Source of the DNA: Mediterranea massiliensis
Lineage (GTDB): Bacteria > Bacteroidota > Bacteroidia > Bacteroidales > Bacteroidaceae
DNA length: 64,000 nt
Assembly (NCBI RefSeq): GCF_900128475.1
Contig: NZ_LT635837.1
Span: 241,867-305,866, forward strand
Reading direction: 5' to 3'
The notes under the pieces were generated by a model, which saw only the letters and a program-made list of their open reading frames with translations, was not told the DNA's origin and ran no database searches. Below, piece by piece: positions 18,675 to 27,447 of this stretch. Both the position numbers and the translations under genes were made by a program. How positions within the stretch are numbered: position 1 is the stretch's first letter; every line of letters starts with the position of its first letter.

Positions 18675-18705
18675 TTTGTTGTAAACCTTTTCAAGTATAA
18701 CTTTG
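18675..18705 (+). promoter_or_regulatory. Promoter in the long intergenic region
   Basis: TTTG (18675-18678), exactly 19 bp, TAACTTTG (18698-18705), a perfect Bacteroidetes promoter. The next credible gene starts at 19079. Confidence 0.72.
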
Positions 18706-18828
18706 CAGAAGTGACAACTTGATCGGGGTTCAAATTCAAAAAGATGTAAACCGGTCTGTAGTTTTAATCATTAACCTGCCAACTGAATTCTATACAGCTC
18801 AAAGCCTCAGCACTTCCGGACGTACACT

Positions 18829-18895
18829 CCAGTACTTCCATACAAGTACTACAATACTTCCGTACAAGTACTGGAGTAATCCCCGGGAAGTACTG
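18829..18895. repeat. AGTACTT/AAGTACT palindromic repeat, copy A
   Basis: A chain of short palindromes of the form AGTACTT-CCRTAC-AAGTACT, ending GGAGTAATCCC then GAAGTACTGA. A second, longer copy with the same order lies at 61068-61157. Each unit can fold into a 7-bp hairpin on either strand. Confidence 0.8.
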
Positions 18896-19078
18896 AAGCC
18901 ATACAACAGGAAAACATCCGCCGGCATACCCGCTACCAATTTTCGTCCCGGACTGAAGGCCGACATGAGCCACGACAGTCCAATTCCTAATTAACATTAA
19001 AAACCGTCGACTGACTCGAACATTTGCCCGCTTCCCGTTTGTTTCAGCGCATAAATATACACCAACGAACCAAGACCT

Positions 19079-20752
19079 ATGAACAAGGCTTTCTACCTGA
19101 CCACATTTTGGAGCATCTGGCTGCTGAGCTTCTTCATGACTTCGTGCGACGAAGCACTACCGGAAACCGAGTCTATGCCGGCTGCCGGCAACCGTGTGGA
19201 ATGGGACCTGTCCCTTCCTTCCACGCGGGCTACCTTCCAGACAGACGGAAGCGGCCGTTTTGAAGAAGGAGACACCCTCGTGGTCTACGCACAGAATCTG
19301 GACAATGGACAAACGCGGCACTTCACCCTCCACCTTCAGGACGGACAATGGAAACCCGAGCTGTACTGGAGCGAGATAGGCCGGGAGGTGCAGTTCACGG
19401 CCTGGCACGTAGCCGGAGCATACCGCCTGCACCAAGCCATCCAGACCTCACAGGAATACATCCACACCCTCGCCACAGAACAACAGGAAGAAGGCTACAG
19501 ACATTCGGACCTGCTGATGGCCCAGACACGCGTCACGGCCGGACAGCGGGTGCAGCTCCGCTTCGAGCACGCCCTGAACCGCCTCCGCCTACAGCTCGAA
19601 AGCAAAGACGCGTCTTATACTCCCGAACAGCTGCAACAGGCAGAAGTGCAGGTCTATACCCCCTGCCGCCTGCCTTTCGACCTGACGGACGGCACGCTCC
19701 ACGAACCGTCGGCCTACCAATGGGTCAGCCCGCTGAAATTGCAGGACGGCACATGGGCAGCCCTACTCTGCCCACAGGCGACCCAACCGCTGAAAGCCGA
19801 AGGATGGATACGCCTCCGCATCGACGGCAAGGAAACCGTCCTGCCCGTCCCCCAAACGATGGACGGCAAGCCCTTCGAGCGACTGGAGGCCGGCAAGGAA
19901 ATCACCTACCGCATCCACGTACAGAAAGGCGTCACTCCCGATGATTTTGCCGCCACGACCCGATGGGTGTACGGCGTCAAGGAACCTCTGCCCGAACAAT
20001 GGAACGCCGACCACACGCAGCTGAAGTGGACAGAAGGATGCGGATGGTTCGACTGCAACAAGACCAACCCCTCGGGCATCACGGCCGGAAGCGACGGGCT
20101 GATGTGCTGGGCGGCCGCCACCTCCAACCTCCTACACTGGTGGCTGAAACAGAACGAAGAGACCGAAGCCGTCAAAGCCTATACCGGCCCTGCAGCCATA
20201 CCGACCGACATGCTGCACAGCGAAATCTTCCAGCTGTACAAGGACCATTTCCCCAATGCAGGCAACTATCCGCTGAAAGCCATCAACTGGTTCTTCAACG
20301 GTGTCTTCCACAATCGGATATATGATACCGATCCCGTTGACCCTGCCGCAGGTTTCTTCCGTACCCAATTGGGCACCCGGACTTTGGGAAAAGAATACAT
20401 AGGCAACGAACTGGCATGCGACCGCTTCAATGCCATCATCAAGCAGGCTCTGACGTCCCGGCAGGGTATATTGTTCATTATCAATCAGGGGAAAAACTGG
20501 TCGACACATGCCGTCACGCTGTGGGGAGTCCGCTTCGACGACGAAGGCCTGATAGATACCCTCTATATGGTAGACAACAACGACGGCCGCAGCGACACCC
20601 GCGGCACTATCCGGGTGATGGGTGTACAATACCGCCCGTACTCCAGCTCGAATCCCGAACTGTATCCGTATGTTCCCAACAGCCTCGGCGACTTTACCAT
20701 CCGCATCGAGTCGCTCTGCACCCTCAGTCTGGGAAGGGAATGGATCAACTAA
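19079..20752 (+). CDS. Lipoprotein with fimbrillin-like N-terminal domain and IdeS/Mac-like cysteine protease domain
   Basis: A 557-residue surface or periplasmic lipoprotein. The signal peptide ends in a lipobox with Cys23 (FFMTSCDEA). Residues about 35-285 resemble fimbrillin-like domains of Bacteroidetes lipoproteins (TRATFQTDGSGRFEEGD, then QLRFEHALNRLRLQLE). From about 300 the protein resembles the IdeS/Mac (peptidase C66) fold: Cys343 in GLMCWAAATSNLLHWW, His477 in NWSTHAVTLWGV and Asp499 in YMVDNNDG match the Cys-His-Asp triad in order and spacing. Streptococcal IdeS cuts IgG in the hinge; the target here is unknown. A LuxR-type gene follows 70 bp on. Confidence 0.82.
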   Translation: MNKAFYLTTFWSIWLLSFFMTSCDEALPETESMPAAGNRVEWDLSLPSTRATFQTDGSGRFEEGDTLVVYAQNLDNGQTRHFTLHLQDGQWKPELYWSEIGREVQFTAWHVAGAYRLHQAIQTSQEYIHTLATEQQEEGYRHSDLLMAQTRVTAGQRVQLRFEHALNRLRLQLESKDASYTPEQLQQAEVQVYTPCRLPFDLTDGTLHEPSAYQWVSPLKLQDGTWAALLCPQATQPLKAEGWIRLRIDGKETVLPVPQTMDGKPFERLEAGKEITYRIHVQKGVTPDDFAATTRWVYGVKEPLPEQWNADHTQLKWTEGCGWFDCNKTNPSGITAGSDGLMCWAAATSNLLHWWLKQNEETEAVKAYTGPAAIPTDMLHSEIFQLYKDHFPNAGNYPLKAINWFFNGVFHNRIYDTDPVDPAAGFFRTQLGTRTLGKEYIGNELACDRFNAIIKQALTSRQGILFIINQGKNWSTHAVTLWGVRFDDEGLIDTLYMVDNNDGRSDTRGTIRVMGVQYRPYSSSNPELYPYVPNSLGDFTIRIESLCTLSLGREWIN

Positions 20753-20822
20753 AAGGAAGGTATTCACATGAAAAGATTGACGAACTTTTTATACTTTTGC
20801 AAGTCCAATCAGAAGATCAATT

Positions 20823-21587
20823 ATGCAACAAGAGGATGTCAACGACTTTTTTCGTCCTATCCATTCACAAATGGAGATTCCAGATGGTGATTATGGCAAG
20901 ACTGCGATTTGCATTGCCATGGCCAATGCGTTGGCCCGCAATACGAATCACAGCCTGTATATCATAGACTATAACCGAAAGAATTTCCTTTACGTATCGC
21001 CCAATCCGCTGTTTCTCTGCGGTCATTCACCGGAAGAAGTACAGCAGAAAGGATATGCCTTTTATTTCGAAGTCGTTCCTCCCGATGAAATAAACCGGCT
21101 GATGGAAATCAACGAAGCCGGCTTCCGCTTCTACTATGACCAGCCGGTAGAAAAAAGACTTGACTTGTCTATCGAGTATAACTTTCATATCCGCACATCA
21201 GAAAAGCATTCGCATCTTATCCACCACAAACTGACACCCGTCATGCTGAGTGAGAAAGGTGATATTTGGCTGGCTCTCTGCACTGTTTCTTTGTCCCCAG
21301 AAAAGAAACTTGGGGAAGTCCTCATTACAGACCATACCTGTACCGACCGGCATGTCTATTCATTCGAGGGCAGACGATGGAGAAAACAGCCCGAACTGAT
21401 TCTTTCCGACCGTGAAAAAGAGATTCTCCAGCTCTCCGTCAAAGGACTGTCGAACACGGAAATTGGAGCAACTCTCTTTATTGATGCCAATACCGTCAAG
21501 TTTCACAAGAAGAAACTATTTGAGAAGCTACACGCAGAAAATATCACTGAGGCCGTGGGTATCGCAGCCAATCTGAGGCTGATTTAG
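20823..21587 (+). CDS. LuxR-type transcriptional regulator with PAS-like sensor region
   Basis: A 254-residue protein. The last 65 residues are a GerE/LuxR helix-turn-helix: LSDREKEILQLSVKGLSNTE, then IDANTVKFHKKKLFEKL. The N-terminal 180 residues look like a PAS-type ligand or signal domain (YIIDYNRKNFLYVSPNPLFL, then HHKLTPVMLSEKGDIWLALC) without any phosphoacceptor receiver. No membrane segment is seen, so it is cytoplasmic. A TACTTTTG box at 20792-20799 may be its -7 element. It follows the IdeS-like gene by 70 bp and converges with the genes at 21.5-24.2 kb. The target is unknown. Confidence 0.85.
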   Translation: MQQEDVNDFFRPIHSQMEIPDGDYGKTAICIAMANALARNTNHSLYIIDYNRKNFLYVSPNPLFLCGHSPEEVQQKGYAFYFEVVPPDEINRLMEINEAGFRFYYDQPVEKRLDLSIEYNFHIRTSEKHSHLIHHKLTPVMLSEKGDIWLALCTVSLSPEKKLGEVLITDHTCTDRHVYSFEGRRWRKQPELILSDREKEILQLSVKGLSNTEIGATLFIDANTVKFHKKKLFEKLHAENITEAVGIAANLRLI

Positions 21588-21878
21588 GAAGACGATGTAG
21601 AACTTCGGCAAAGTAACTGCAGGTGGATGTGAGGTGACGTATTCCTCCATTTTCTTCCGTCCAAGTTCGATTACCTTCTCATCGTCACATCTGTTCATCT
21701 TTTCTTTATCAATATAGGCAATATGCCAGAAGATCAGATAACCTACAACATACCTTTCAATGGTAACTTCTATCGGTTCGTCCGAACGCTTCATGGATTG
21801 AAGGCAGTTGTGGCCATCCTTATCGATGATGCCTACAACTGCCCATGAGAGATTTATATAAGAAATTGATGTTGTCAT
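21528..21878 (-). CDS. Hypothetical small protein downstream of the outer-membrane gene
   Basis: A 116-residue reading frame that starts with ATG 3 bp after the stop of the 782-residue-class outer-membrane gene, in the same direction. Its last 60 bp overlap the end of the LuxR-type gene on the other strand. The composition is protein-like and charged (KEKMNRCDDEKVIELGRKKM), with no signal peptide. The close coupling to the upstream gene favours a real gene; the antisense overlap and lack of recognised relatives weaken the case. Confidence 0.4.
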   Translation of the reverse strand: MTTSISYINLSWAVVGIIDKDGHNCLQSMKRSDEPIEVTIERYVVGYLIFWHIAYIDKEKMNRCDDEKVIELGRKKMEEYVTSHPPAVTLPKFYIVFLNQPQIGCDTHGLSDIFCV

Positions 21879-21881
21879 AAA

Positions 21882-24200
21882 TTACATACGGTTTATCGCA
21901 TCCTGTCCTGCTCCTGTACCTTTATACTTGCTTTTGGCTGCATTAAACTTGTAGCGGACAGTAAGGCTGAATGATCGTGTATCACTCCAAGACAAATCTT
22001 TCATCTGTGAACTCTCCATATAAAGAAGTGCTTCCTGCTTACAACCTAACAACAAATCATTGGCACGTGCTTCAATACTGAGCGCATCGTTCAAGAAGGA
22101 TTTACGCAAGCCTATATTGAGTGTATATTGTGGACGTTTAAGAGTGATATTCTGGACCTGCCCACAACTTTGATAACTGAAGTCGGCTGTCAACAAGAAT
22201 CCGGCAGGGAGAGTAAAAGTATTGTTTAATGAACCTATAAAGAGCGGATTGTTATAAGTCCTTTTTTGACCGGCAGCATCCAACGAAAACCACTGCTTCA
22301 TCATAATTGCGCTGGCATTAAGATTCCATATACCAATAGTAGGCGAAGCTGCCAGCATTACTGTCAGACTCGGTAAACGGTCGTGATTGACATAGTTAAT
22401 CAAAGTAGTAGCCGACTGATTTTCTACCTGTGTTCCCCAATAAAGAATATAGTCTTGAACCATTTTGTAGCTGACCATTGCCTGCAAGAACCGCCAGACA
22501 CCAACAGCGGTTACATCGTGGGTGATACTTGGTTTCAGAAGTGGATTTCCCGTTTGCCATGTAAACCGATTGGCATAAGTGATATTATTTCTTAACTGGC
22601 TGTAGTTAGGCCGCTGTGTTTTTGCTGCATAGCTGACTTGGAATTGTACTTTGCCCAACTGCCCGTTCACAGATGCATTAGGAAAGACATTATCATAGAC
22701 ACGACTTTGTCCGGGTACAAATGTACCATTTTCAAAATAATCAAAATCTACATGCTCATATCGCAAGCCGATGTTTGCCTGACCGAATGGTAAAGGATGG
22801 CTGTACTGTGCATATCCGGCAAGATTCTGTTCGCGAATGCGGGTATAAGTTGTAGGTACATATCCTTCCTGATTTACATAATCATCATGCCGGTTGGTAT
22901 AGGTATATTCTCCTCCCACCGAGAAACTTCCTCCCCACAAAGGATGCGTGTATGAAGCTTTGGTAGCAGCTAGCTGATTATCCACTCTGTTGTCGGAAGT
23001 GACGGTACGGTCTTCATGGTCCTGGCTATTCTCCGTATTAAGAGTATACTGCGTGTAAGTATTGCCGTAATAGTCGGCATCCCAGGTAAGTTCTCCTTTA
23101 CCTATTTGTCCTGCATAGTAAATATTAAGCTGATGTTCCGGTTGTGATTTTGCATTGGCAACGATGGAACTATGCAAGATATCGTAGGGCAATCCATCTG
23201 CCCAGATTTCGCTATCGAAGGCTGAATGCATATCTGTGTGCAGGACGTTGCTCAAATCATAGCGCAGACCGATGGAATGATATTCATTAAAATCATAATT
23301 GAATCCGATGCGCCCGTCTATATTGCGAGAATCGGTATTAGAGTGCTGATAATTCTTTTGTGTCCATAGGGTATCGGTAAAGGCTGTTTGCTCCAGAATA
23401 TCGTTTTGCAAGGCGGTTGTCTTATCAAAACGGACCATAGCGAAAACATCAAGGCCGTTATGCCGATAGTTTACATCGGCTTGCTCTACAAAATCTGAAT
23501 TCTGGGACTGATCATAGGAACTGCGCAAACTCACTCCAAATCCATCTCCTTGTCGTTTGACAGTACGGATACGGACAACTGCCCCTACAGTTGCATCATA
23601 ACGGGCACCGGGATTGCGAACCACTTCTACACTTTTAATGTCCTCCGATGTCAGTTGGTCCAGTTCAGCGATATCACGTAATTTTCTACCGTTAATATAG
23701 ATAAGCGGTGAACCCTTGCCCAACACTTCAAACCCATCAGTCTTTTTTTGTAAACCGGGTATATGCGCCAATACATCTTCAGCAGTACCGGCTTTCGAGA
23801 GAACTGTACCCTGAACGTTGGTTTCCAAGGCATCATTCTTCATGCGTGTCACAGGAAGATTGGCTTTTACAACCACCTCACCAAGCATCTGTGCATCCGA
23901 AACGAGCTGTACAATACCGATATTGGCCGGAGATACCGGCTTACATACAGTCTTATATCCTATAGAGGATATTTTCACTATCTGATTTTCCGATGTTGCC
24001 TCCAGTGTAAAAGATCCGTCTTCACCGCTGATAGTTCCGTTAACAAATGTCGAATCTGGCAGTGACAGCAGCACCACGTTGGCGTAAGGCAATGGCTGGC
24101 TGTTCTCGTCAATCAGCTTTCCGCTTACTGTCTGTGCAGATAAGCCCACGGGAAGCATGATACCAGCAAACATCCATAAAAATACTTTCATCAATCTCAT
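21882..24200 (-). CDS. TonB-receptor-like outer-membrane beta-barrel protein
   Basis: About 772 residues. A signal peptide (cut near LSAQ) is followed by a carboxypeptidase-regulatory-like domain (TVSGKLIDENSQPLPYANVVL), a plug domain (VVKANLPVTRMKNDALE; NGRKLRDIAEL; SVEVVRNPGARYDATVGAV) and a long barrel ending SFSLTVRYKF before a polar tail. This is the outer-membrane beta-barrel family of Bacteroidetes, which lacks a typical TonB box, so ligand and energy coupling are unknown. The start at 24200 is chosen over 24230; 24191 is also possible. The coding sequence is visibly less GC-rich than the flanking genes, hinting at transfer. Confidence 0.85.
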   Translation of the reverse strand: MRLMKVFLWMFAGIMLPVGLSAQTVSGKLIDENSQPLPYANVVLLSLPDSTFVNGTISGEDGSFTLEATSENQIVKISSIGYKTVCKPVSPANIGIVQLVSDAQMLGEVVVKANLPVTRMKNDALETNVQGTVLSKAGTAEDVLAHIPGLQKKTDGFEVLGKGSPLIYINGRKLRDIAELDQLTSEDIKSVEVVRNPGARYDATVGAVVRIRTVKRQGDGFGVSLRSSYDQSQNSDFVEQADVNYRHNGLDVFAMVRFDKTTALQNDILEQTAFTDTLWTQKNYQHSNTDSRNIDGRIGFNYDFNEYHSIGLRYDLSNVLHTDMHSAFDSEIWADGLPYDILHSSIVANAKSQPEHQLNIYYAGQIGKGELTWDADYYGNTYTQYTLNTENSQDHEDRTVTSDNRVDNQLAATKASYTHPLWGGSFSVGGEYTYTNRHDDYVNQEGYVPTTYTRIREQNLAGYAQYSHPLPFGQANIGLRYEHVDFDYFENGTFVPGQSRVYDNVFPNASVNGQLGKVQFQVSYAAKTQRPNYSQLRNNITYANRFTWQTGNPLLKPSITHDVTAVGVWRFLQAMVSYKMVQDYILYWGTQVENQSATTLINYVNHDRLPSLTVMLAASPTIGIWNLNASAIMMKQWFSLDAAGQKRTYNNPLFIGSLNNTFTLPAGFLLTADFSYQSCGQVQNITLKRPQYTLNIGLRKSFLNDALSIEARANDLLLGCKQEALLYMESSQMKDLSWSDTRSFSLTVRYKFNAAKSKYKGTGAGQDAINRM

Positions 24201-24227
24201 TGTATGGTAGCTTTTTAATTTCTGCTG

Positions 24228-24274
24228 CAAAGTTCCATACTTCCCGCAACTCTTCCACTACCCTGTAGAGTAGT
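24228..24274 (-). promoter_or_regulatory. Promoter and palindromic operator of the outer-membrane gene
   Basis: On the minus strand a GAACTTTG box (24235-24228) lies 27 bp before the ATG at 24200. An 18-bp palindrome (24257-24274), of form ACTAC-N-CT..AG-N-GTAGT, covers the place where a -33 element should be; no TTTG is present there. This looks like an operator for a repressor or activator. The protein that binds is unknown. Confidence 0.5.
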
Positions 24275-24412
24275 TTTAATGACAAAAACAAAAAACGATG
24301 AGGTATCATACATATAAGAAAAGCTGTTTAATAAGATACCTACATCTTGCTATTTTATGTTGTTCAGCATAAAAACAAGCATAAATATGACAGTTATATG
24401 AAGAAAAAGGCG

Positions 24413-24420
24413 TAAATTTG
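24413..24420 (+). promoter_or_regulatory. Probable -7 box of pflB
   Basis: TAAATTTG matches TAnnTTTG and lies 52 bp before the pflB ATG. No clear TTTG is found 19-21 bp upstream, so an activator may be needed. Confidence 0.45.
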
Positions 24421-24472
24421 CGCGCTCAAAAGAATTCATTTCTTTAACCCATCAAAAAACAAATTGAATATT

Positions 24473-26701
24473 ATGGAATTGAACAAGACCTTTATTGACG
24501 GGCTTTGGAGCAAAGAAATCAACGTAAGCGATTTCGTTAGTAAGAACATCACTCCCTATACCGGAGACGCATCTTTCCTGCAGGGACCTACGGAACGCAC
24601 CAAGCGTGTGTGGGACATCTGCCTGAAAGCACTCGAAGAAGAGAGAAAAAACAACGGTGTCCGCTCCCTGGACAATGCCACAGTATCCACCATCACTTCA
24701 CACAAGGCCGGCTACATCGACCGTGAGAACGAACTCATCGTCGGACTGCAGACCGACGAACTGCTGAAACGTGCCATCAAGCCCTTCGGCGGTATCAACG
24801 TAGTGGCCAAGGCATGCCGCGAAAACGGCGTAGAAGTGGACGACAAAGTTAAAGACATCTTCACGCACTACCGCAAGACACACAACGACGGAGTGTTTGA
24901 CGTATATACCGATGAAATCCGCTCGTTCCGCTCGCTGGGCTTCCTCACCGGCCTGCCTGACAACTACGCCCGCGGACGCATCATCGGCGACTACCGCCGT
25001 CTGGCCCTCTACGGTCTGGACCGCCTGATTGAAGCCAAGGAAGCCGACAAGCGCAACCTGACCGGACCCATGACCGACGCACGCATCCGCCTGCGCGAAG
25101 AGGTGTCCGAGCAGATCAAGGCCCTGAAGGAAATCAAGGTGATGGGCGAATACTACGGCCTCGACCTGAGCCGTCCCGCCACTTCGGCACAGGAAGCCGT
25201 ACAGTGGGTGTACATGGCCTACCTGGCTGCCGTAAAGGAACAGGACGGTGCCGCCATGTCGCTGGGCAACGTTTCCTCCTTCCTCGACATCTACATTGAA
25301 TACGACCTGGCACACGGCCTCATCGACGAGACCTTCGCACAGGAACTCATCGACCAGTTTGTCATCAAGCTGCGCATGGTGCGCCACCTGCGCATGCAGT
25401 CGTACAACGACATCTTCGCCGGCGATCCCACATGGGTGACCGAAGCCATCGGCGGACGCTTCAACGACGGACGCACGAAGGTGACAAAGACTTCGTTCCG
25501 CTTCCTGCAGACACTCTACAACCTCGGTCCCTCGCCCGAGCCCAACATGACTGTACTCTGGAGTCCCGACCTGCCCGAAGGCTTCAAGGACTTCTGCGCA
25601 CAAGTTTCAGTAGACACCAGTTCCATCCAGTACGAGAACGACGACCTGATGCGCGAGGTGCGCGGCTGCGACGACTACGGTATCGCCTGCTGCGTGTCCT
25701 ATCAGGCCATCGGCAAGCAAATCCAGTTCTTCGGCGCCCGTGCCAACCTGGCCAAGGCCCTGCTGCTGGCCATCAACGGCGGACGCTGCGAAAACACAGG
25801 TACGGTAATGGTGAAGGATATCCCCGTACTGACCGGTGACGAACTGAAGTTTGAAGAGGTGATGGCCAACTACAAGAAGGTGCTCACCGAAATTGCCCGT
25901 GTCTACAACGAGGCCATGAACATCATCCACTACATGCACGACAAGTATTATTACGAAAAGGCCCAGATGGCCTTCGTAGATACCGACCCGCGCATCAACC
26001 TGGCCTATGGCGTAGCCGGACTGTCCATCGCCATCGACTCGCTGTCGGCCATCAAGTATGCCAAGGTGACTGCCCGCCGCAACGACATCGGCCTGACCGA
26101 GGGCTTCGACATCGAAGGTGAATTCCCCTGCTTCGGCAACAACGACGACCGTGTGGACCACCTCGGCGTGGACCTCGTGTACTACTTCAGCGAGGAGCTG
26201 AAGAAGCTGCCCGTCTACAAGAACGCACGCCCCACCCTGTCGCTGCTTACCATCACCTCCAACGTGATGTACGGCAAGAAGACCGGCGCTACCCCCGACG
26301 GACGTGCCAAGGGCGTGGCCTTCGCTCCGGGTGCCAACCCCATGCACGGACGCGACAAGAACGGTGCCATCGCCTCGCTGAGTTCGGTGGCCAAGCTGCG
26401 CTACCGCGACTCGCAGGACGGCATCAGCAATACGTTCTCCATCGTTCCCAAGTCACTGGGCCCCACGGCCGAGGAGCGTGTCGAGAACCTTGTAACGATG
26501 ATGGACGGCTACTTCACCAAGGGTGCCCACCACCTGAACGTGAACGTGCTGAACCGCGAAATGCTGGAAGACGCCATGGAGCACCCCGAGAAGTATCCGC
26601 AGCTCACCATCCGCGTATCCGGTTACGCCGTAAACTTCATCAAGCTGAGCCGCGAACACCAGCTGGAGGTCATCAGCCGTTCGTTCCACGAAAGAATGTA
26701 A
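24473..26701 (+). CDS. pflB: Formate C-acetyltransferase (pyruvate formate-lyase)
   Basis: A 742-residue glycyl-radical enzyme that splits pyruvate with CoA into acetyl-CoA and formate during anaerobic growth. The active-site Cys-Cys pair is in [16 protein letters not shown], and the C-terminal glycyl-radical loop is [15 protein letters not shown] with the radical glycine in the usual place. The ATG at 24473 is used; the upstream in-frame TTG at 24464 is not needed. The activating enzyme follows 7 bp later. Formate from this enzyme can be used by the Fhs encoded at 30.3 kb. Confidence 0.97.
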   Translation: MELNKTFIDGLWSKEINVSDFVSKNITPYTGDASFLQGPTERTKRVWDICLKALEEERKNNGVRSLDNATVSTITSHKAGYIDRENELIVGLQTDELLKRAIKPFGGINVVAKACRENGVEVDDKVKDIFTHYRKTHNDGVFDVYTDEIRSFRSLGFLTGLPDNYARGRIIGDYRRLALYGLDRLIEAKEADKRNLTGPMTDARIRLREEVSEQIKALKEIKVMGEYYGLDLSRPATSAQEAVQWVYMAYLAAVKEQDGAAMSLGNVSSFLDIYIEYDLAHGLIDETFAQELIDQFVIKLRMVRHLRMQSYNDIFAGDPTWVTEAIGGRFNDGRTKVTKTSFRFLQTLYNLGPSPEPNMTVLWSPDLPEGFKDFCAQVSVDTSSIQYENDDLMREVRGCDDYGIACCVSYQAIGKQIQFFGARANLAKALLLAINGGRCENTGTVMVKDIPVLTGDELKFEEVMANYKKVLTEIARVYNEAMNIIHYMHDKYYYEKAQMAFVDTDPRINLAYGVAGLSIAIDSLSAIKYAKVTARRNDIGLTEGFDIEGEFPCFGNNDDRVDHLGVDLVYYFSEELKKLPVYKNARPTLSLLTITSNVMYGKKTGATPDGRAKGVAFAPGANPMHGRDKNGAIASLSSVAKLRYRDSQDGISNTFSIVPKSLGPTAEERVENLVTMMDGYFTKGAHHLNVNVLNREMLEDAMEHPEKYPQLTIRVSGYAVNFIKLSREHQLEVISRSFHERM

Positions 26702-26708
26702 TCAGTTT

Positions 26709-27437
26709 ATGATAAAAGTTCATTCCTACGAAAGTATGGGAACCTTTGACGGGCCGGGACTCCGGCTCGTCGTTTTTCTGCAAGGTTGCCCCTTCCGATG
26801 CCTGTATTGCGCCAACCCCGACACCATTGACCTGAAAGGGGAGAGCAAAGAGACGAGGCCGGAAGAAATATTGGAAATGGCTGTCAGCCAAAAGCCGTTC
26901 TACGGGAAACGGGGAGGAATCACCTTCAGCGGTGGAGAACCCACGATGCAGGCCGAAGCCCTGGCACCTCTCTTCCGCGAGCTGAAGGCACAAGGCATAC
27001 ACATCTGTCTGGACAGTAACGGAGGCATCTGGAACCGCCATGTGGAGGAACTGCTGGGACTGACGGACCTTGTCCTGCTCGACGTCAAGCAAATCAATCC
27101 CGAACGCCACCGTCGGCTCACAGGACGAAGCAACGAACAGACCTTGCGCACCGCCGCCTGGCTGGAGGAGCACAACCGCCCCTTCTGGCTGCGCTACGTG
27201 CTGGTGCCCGGCTACAGCGATGCGGAAGAGGACATCCGCCAACTGGGCGAAACGCTCGGGGACTATCAAAATATACAACGCGTGGAGATACTGCCCTACC
27301 ATCGGCTGGGCGTACACAAATACGAAGCCATGGGATGGGACTACCGGCTGAAAGATGTCAGGGAGAACAGCCCCGAACAACTGAAACGCGCCGAAGCGCT
27401 CTTCCACGAATATTTTCCGGTGGTAGTGGTCAACTGA
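26709..27437 (+). CDS. pflA: Pyruvate formate-lyase activating enzyme
   Basis: A 242-residue radical SAM protein that installs the glycyl radical on PflB. The [4Fe-4S] motif is CPFRCLYC (CxxxCxxC), followed by GGITFSGGEPTMQ (SAM binding), LDSNGG and LLDVKQINPERH. It lies 7 bp after pflB, clearly co-transcribed. The length matches PflA and not the longer ferredoxin-bearing glycyl-radical activases. Confidence 0.96.
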   Translation: MIKVHSYESMGTFDGPGLRLVVFLQGCPFRCLYCANPDTIDLKGESKETRPEEILEMAVSQKPFYGKRGGITFSGGEPTMQAEALAPLFRELKAQGIHICLDSNGGIWNRHVEELLGLTDLVLLDVKQINPERHRRLTGRSNEQTLRTAAWLEEHNRPFWLRYVLVPGYSDAEEDIRQLGETLGDYQNIQRVEILPYHRLGVHKYEAMGWDYRLKDVRENSPEQLKRAEALFHEYFPVVVVN

Positions 27438-27447
27438 CGCACTTCAT

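Larger units (their letters stand above)
18556..19078. other. Long intergenic region before the IdeS-like gene
   Basis: A 523-bp stretch with no convincing gene. It holds a GC-rich structured element (18597-18664), a full promoter (18675-18705) and a palindromic AGTACT repeat (18829-18895). If the promoter serves the next gene, the mRNA leader would be about 370 nt. Nothing else is recognised between 18900 and 19078. Confidence 0.6.

Noticed and set aside
18719..18994. 91-residue open frame in the gap before the IdeS-like gene
   Set aside because: It starts with TTG, runs through the AGTACT palindrome repeat and has no protein-like conservation that I recognise.
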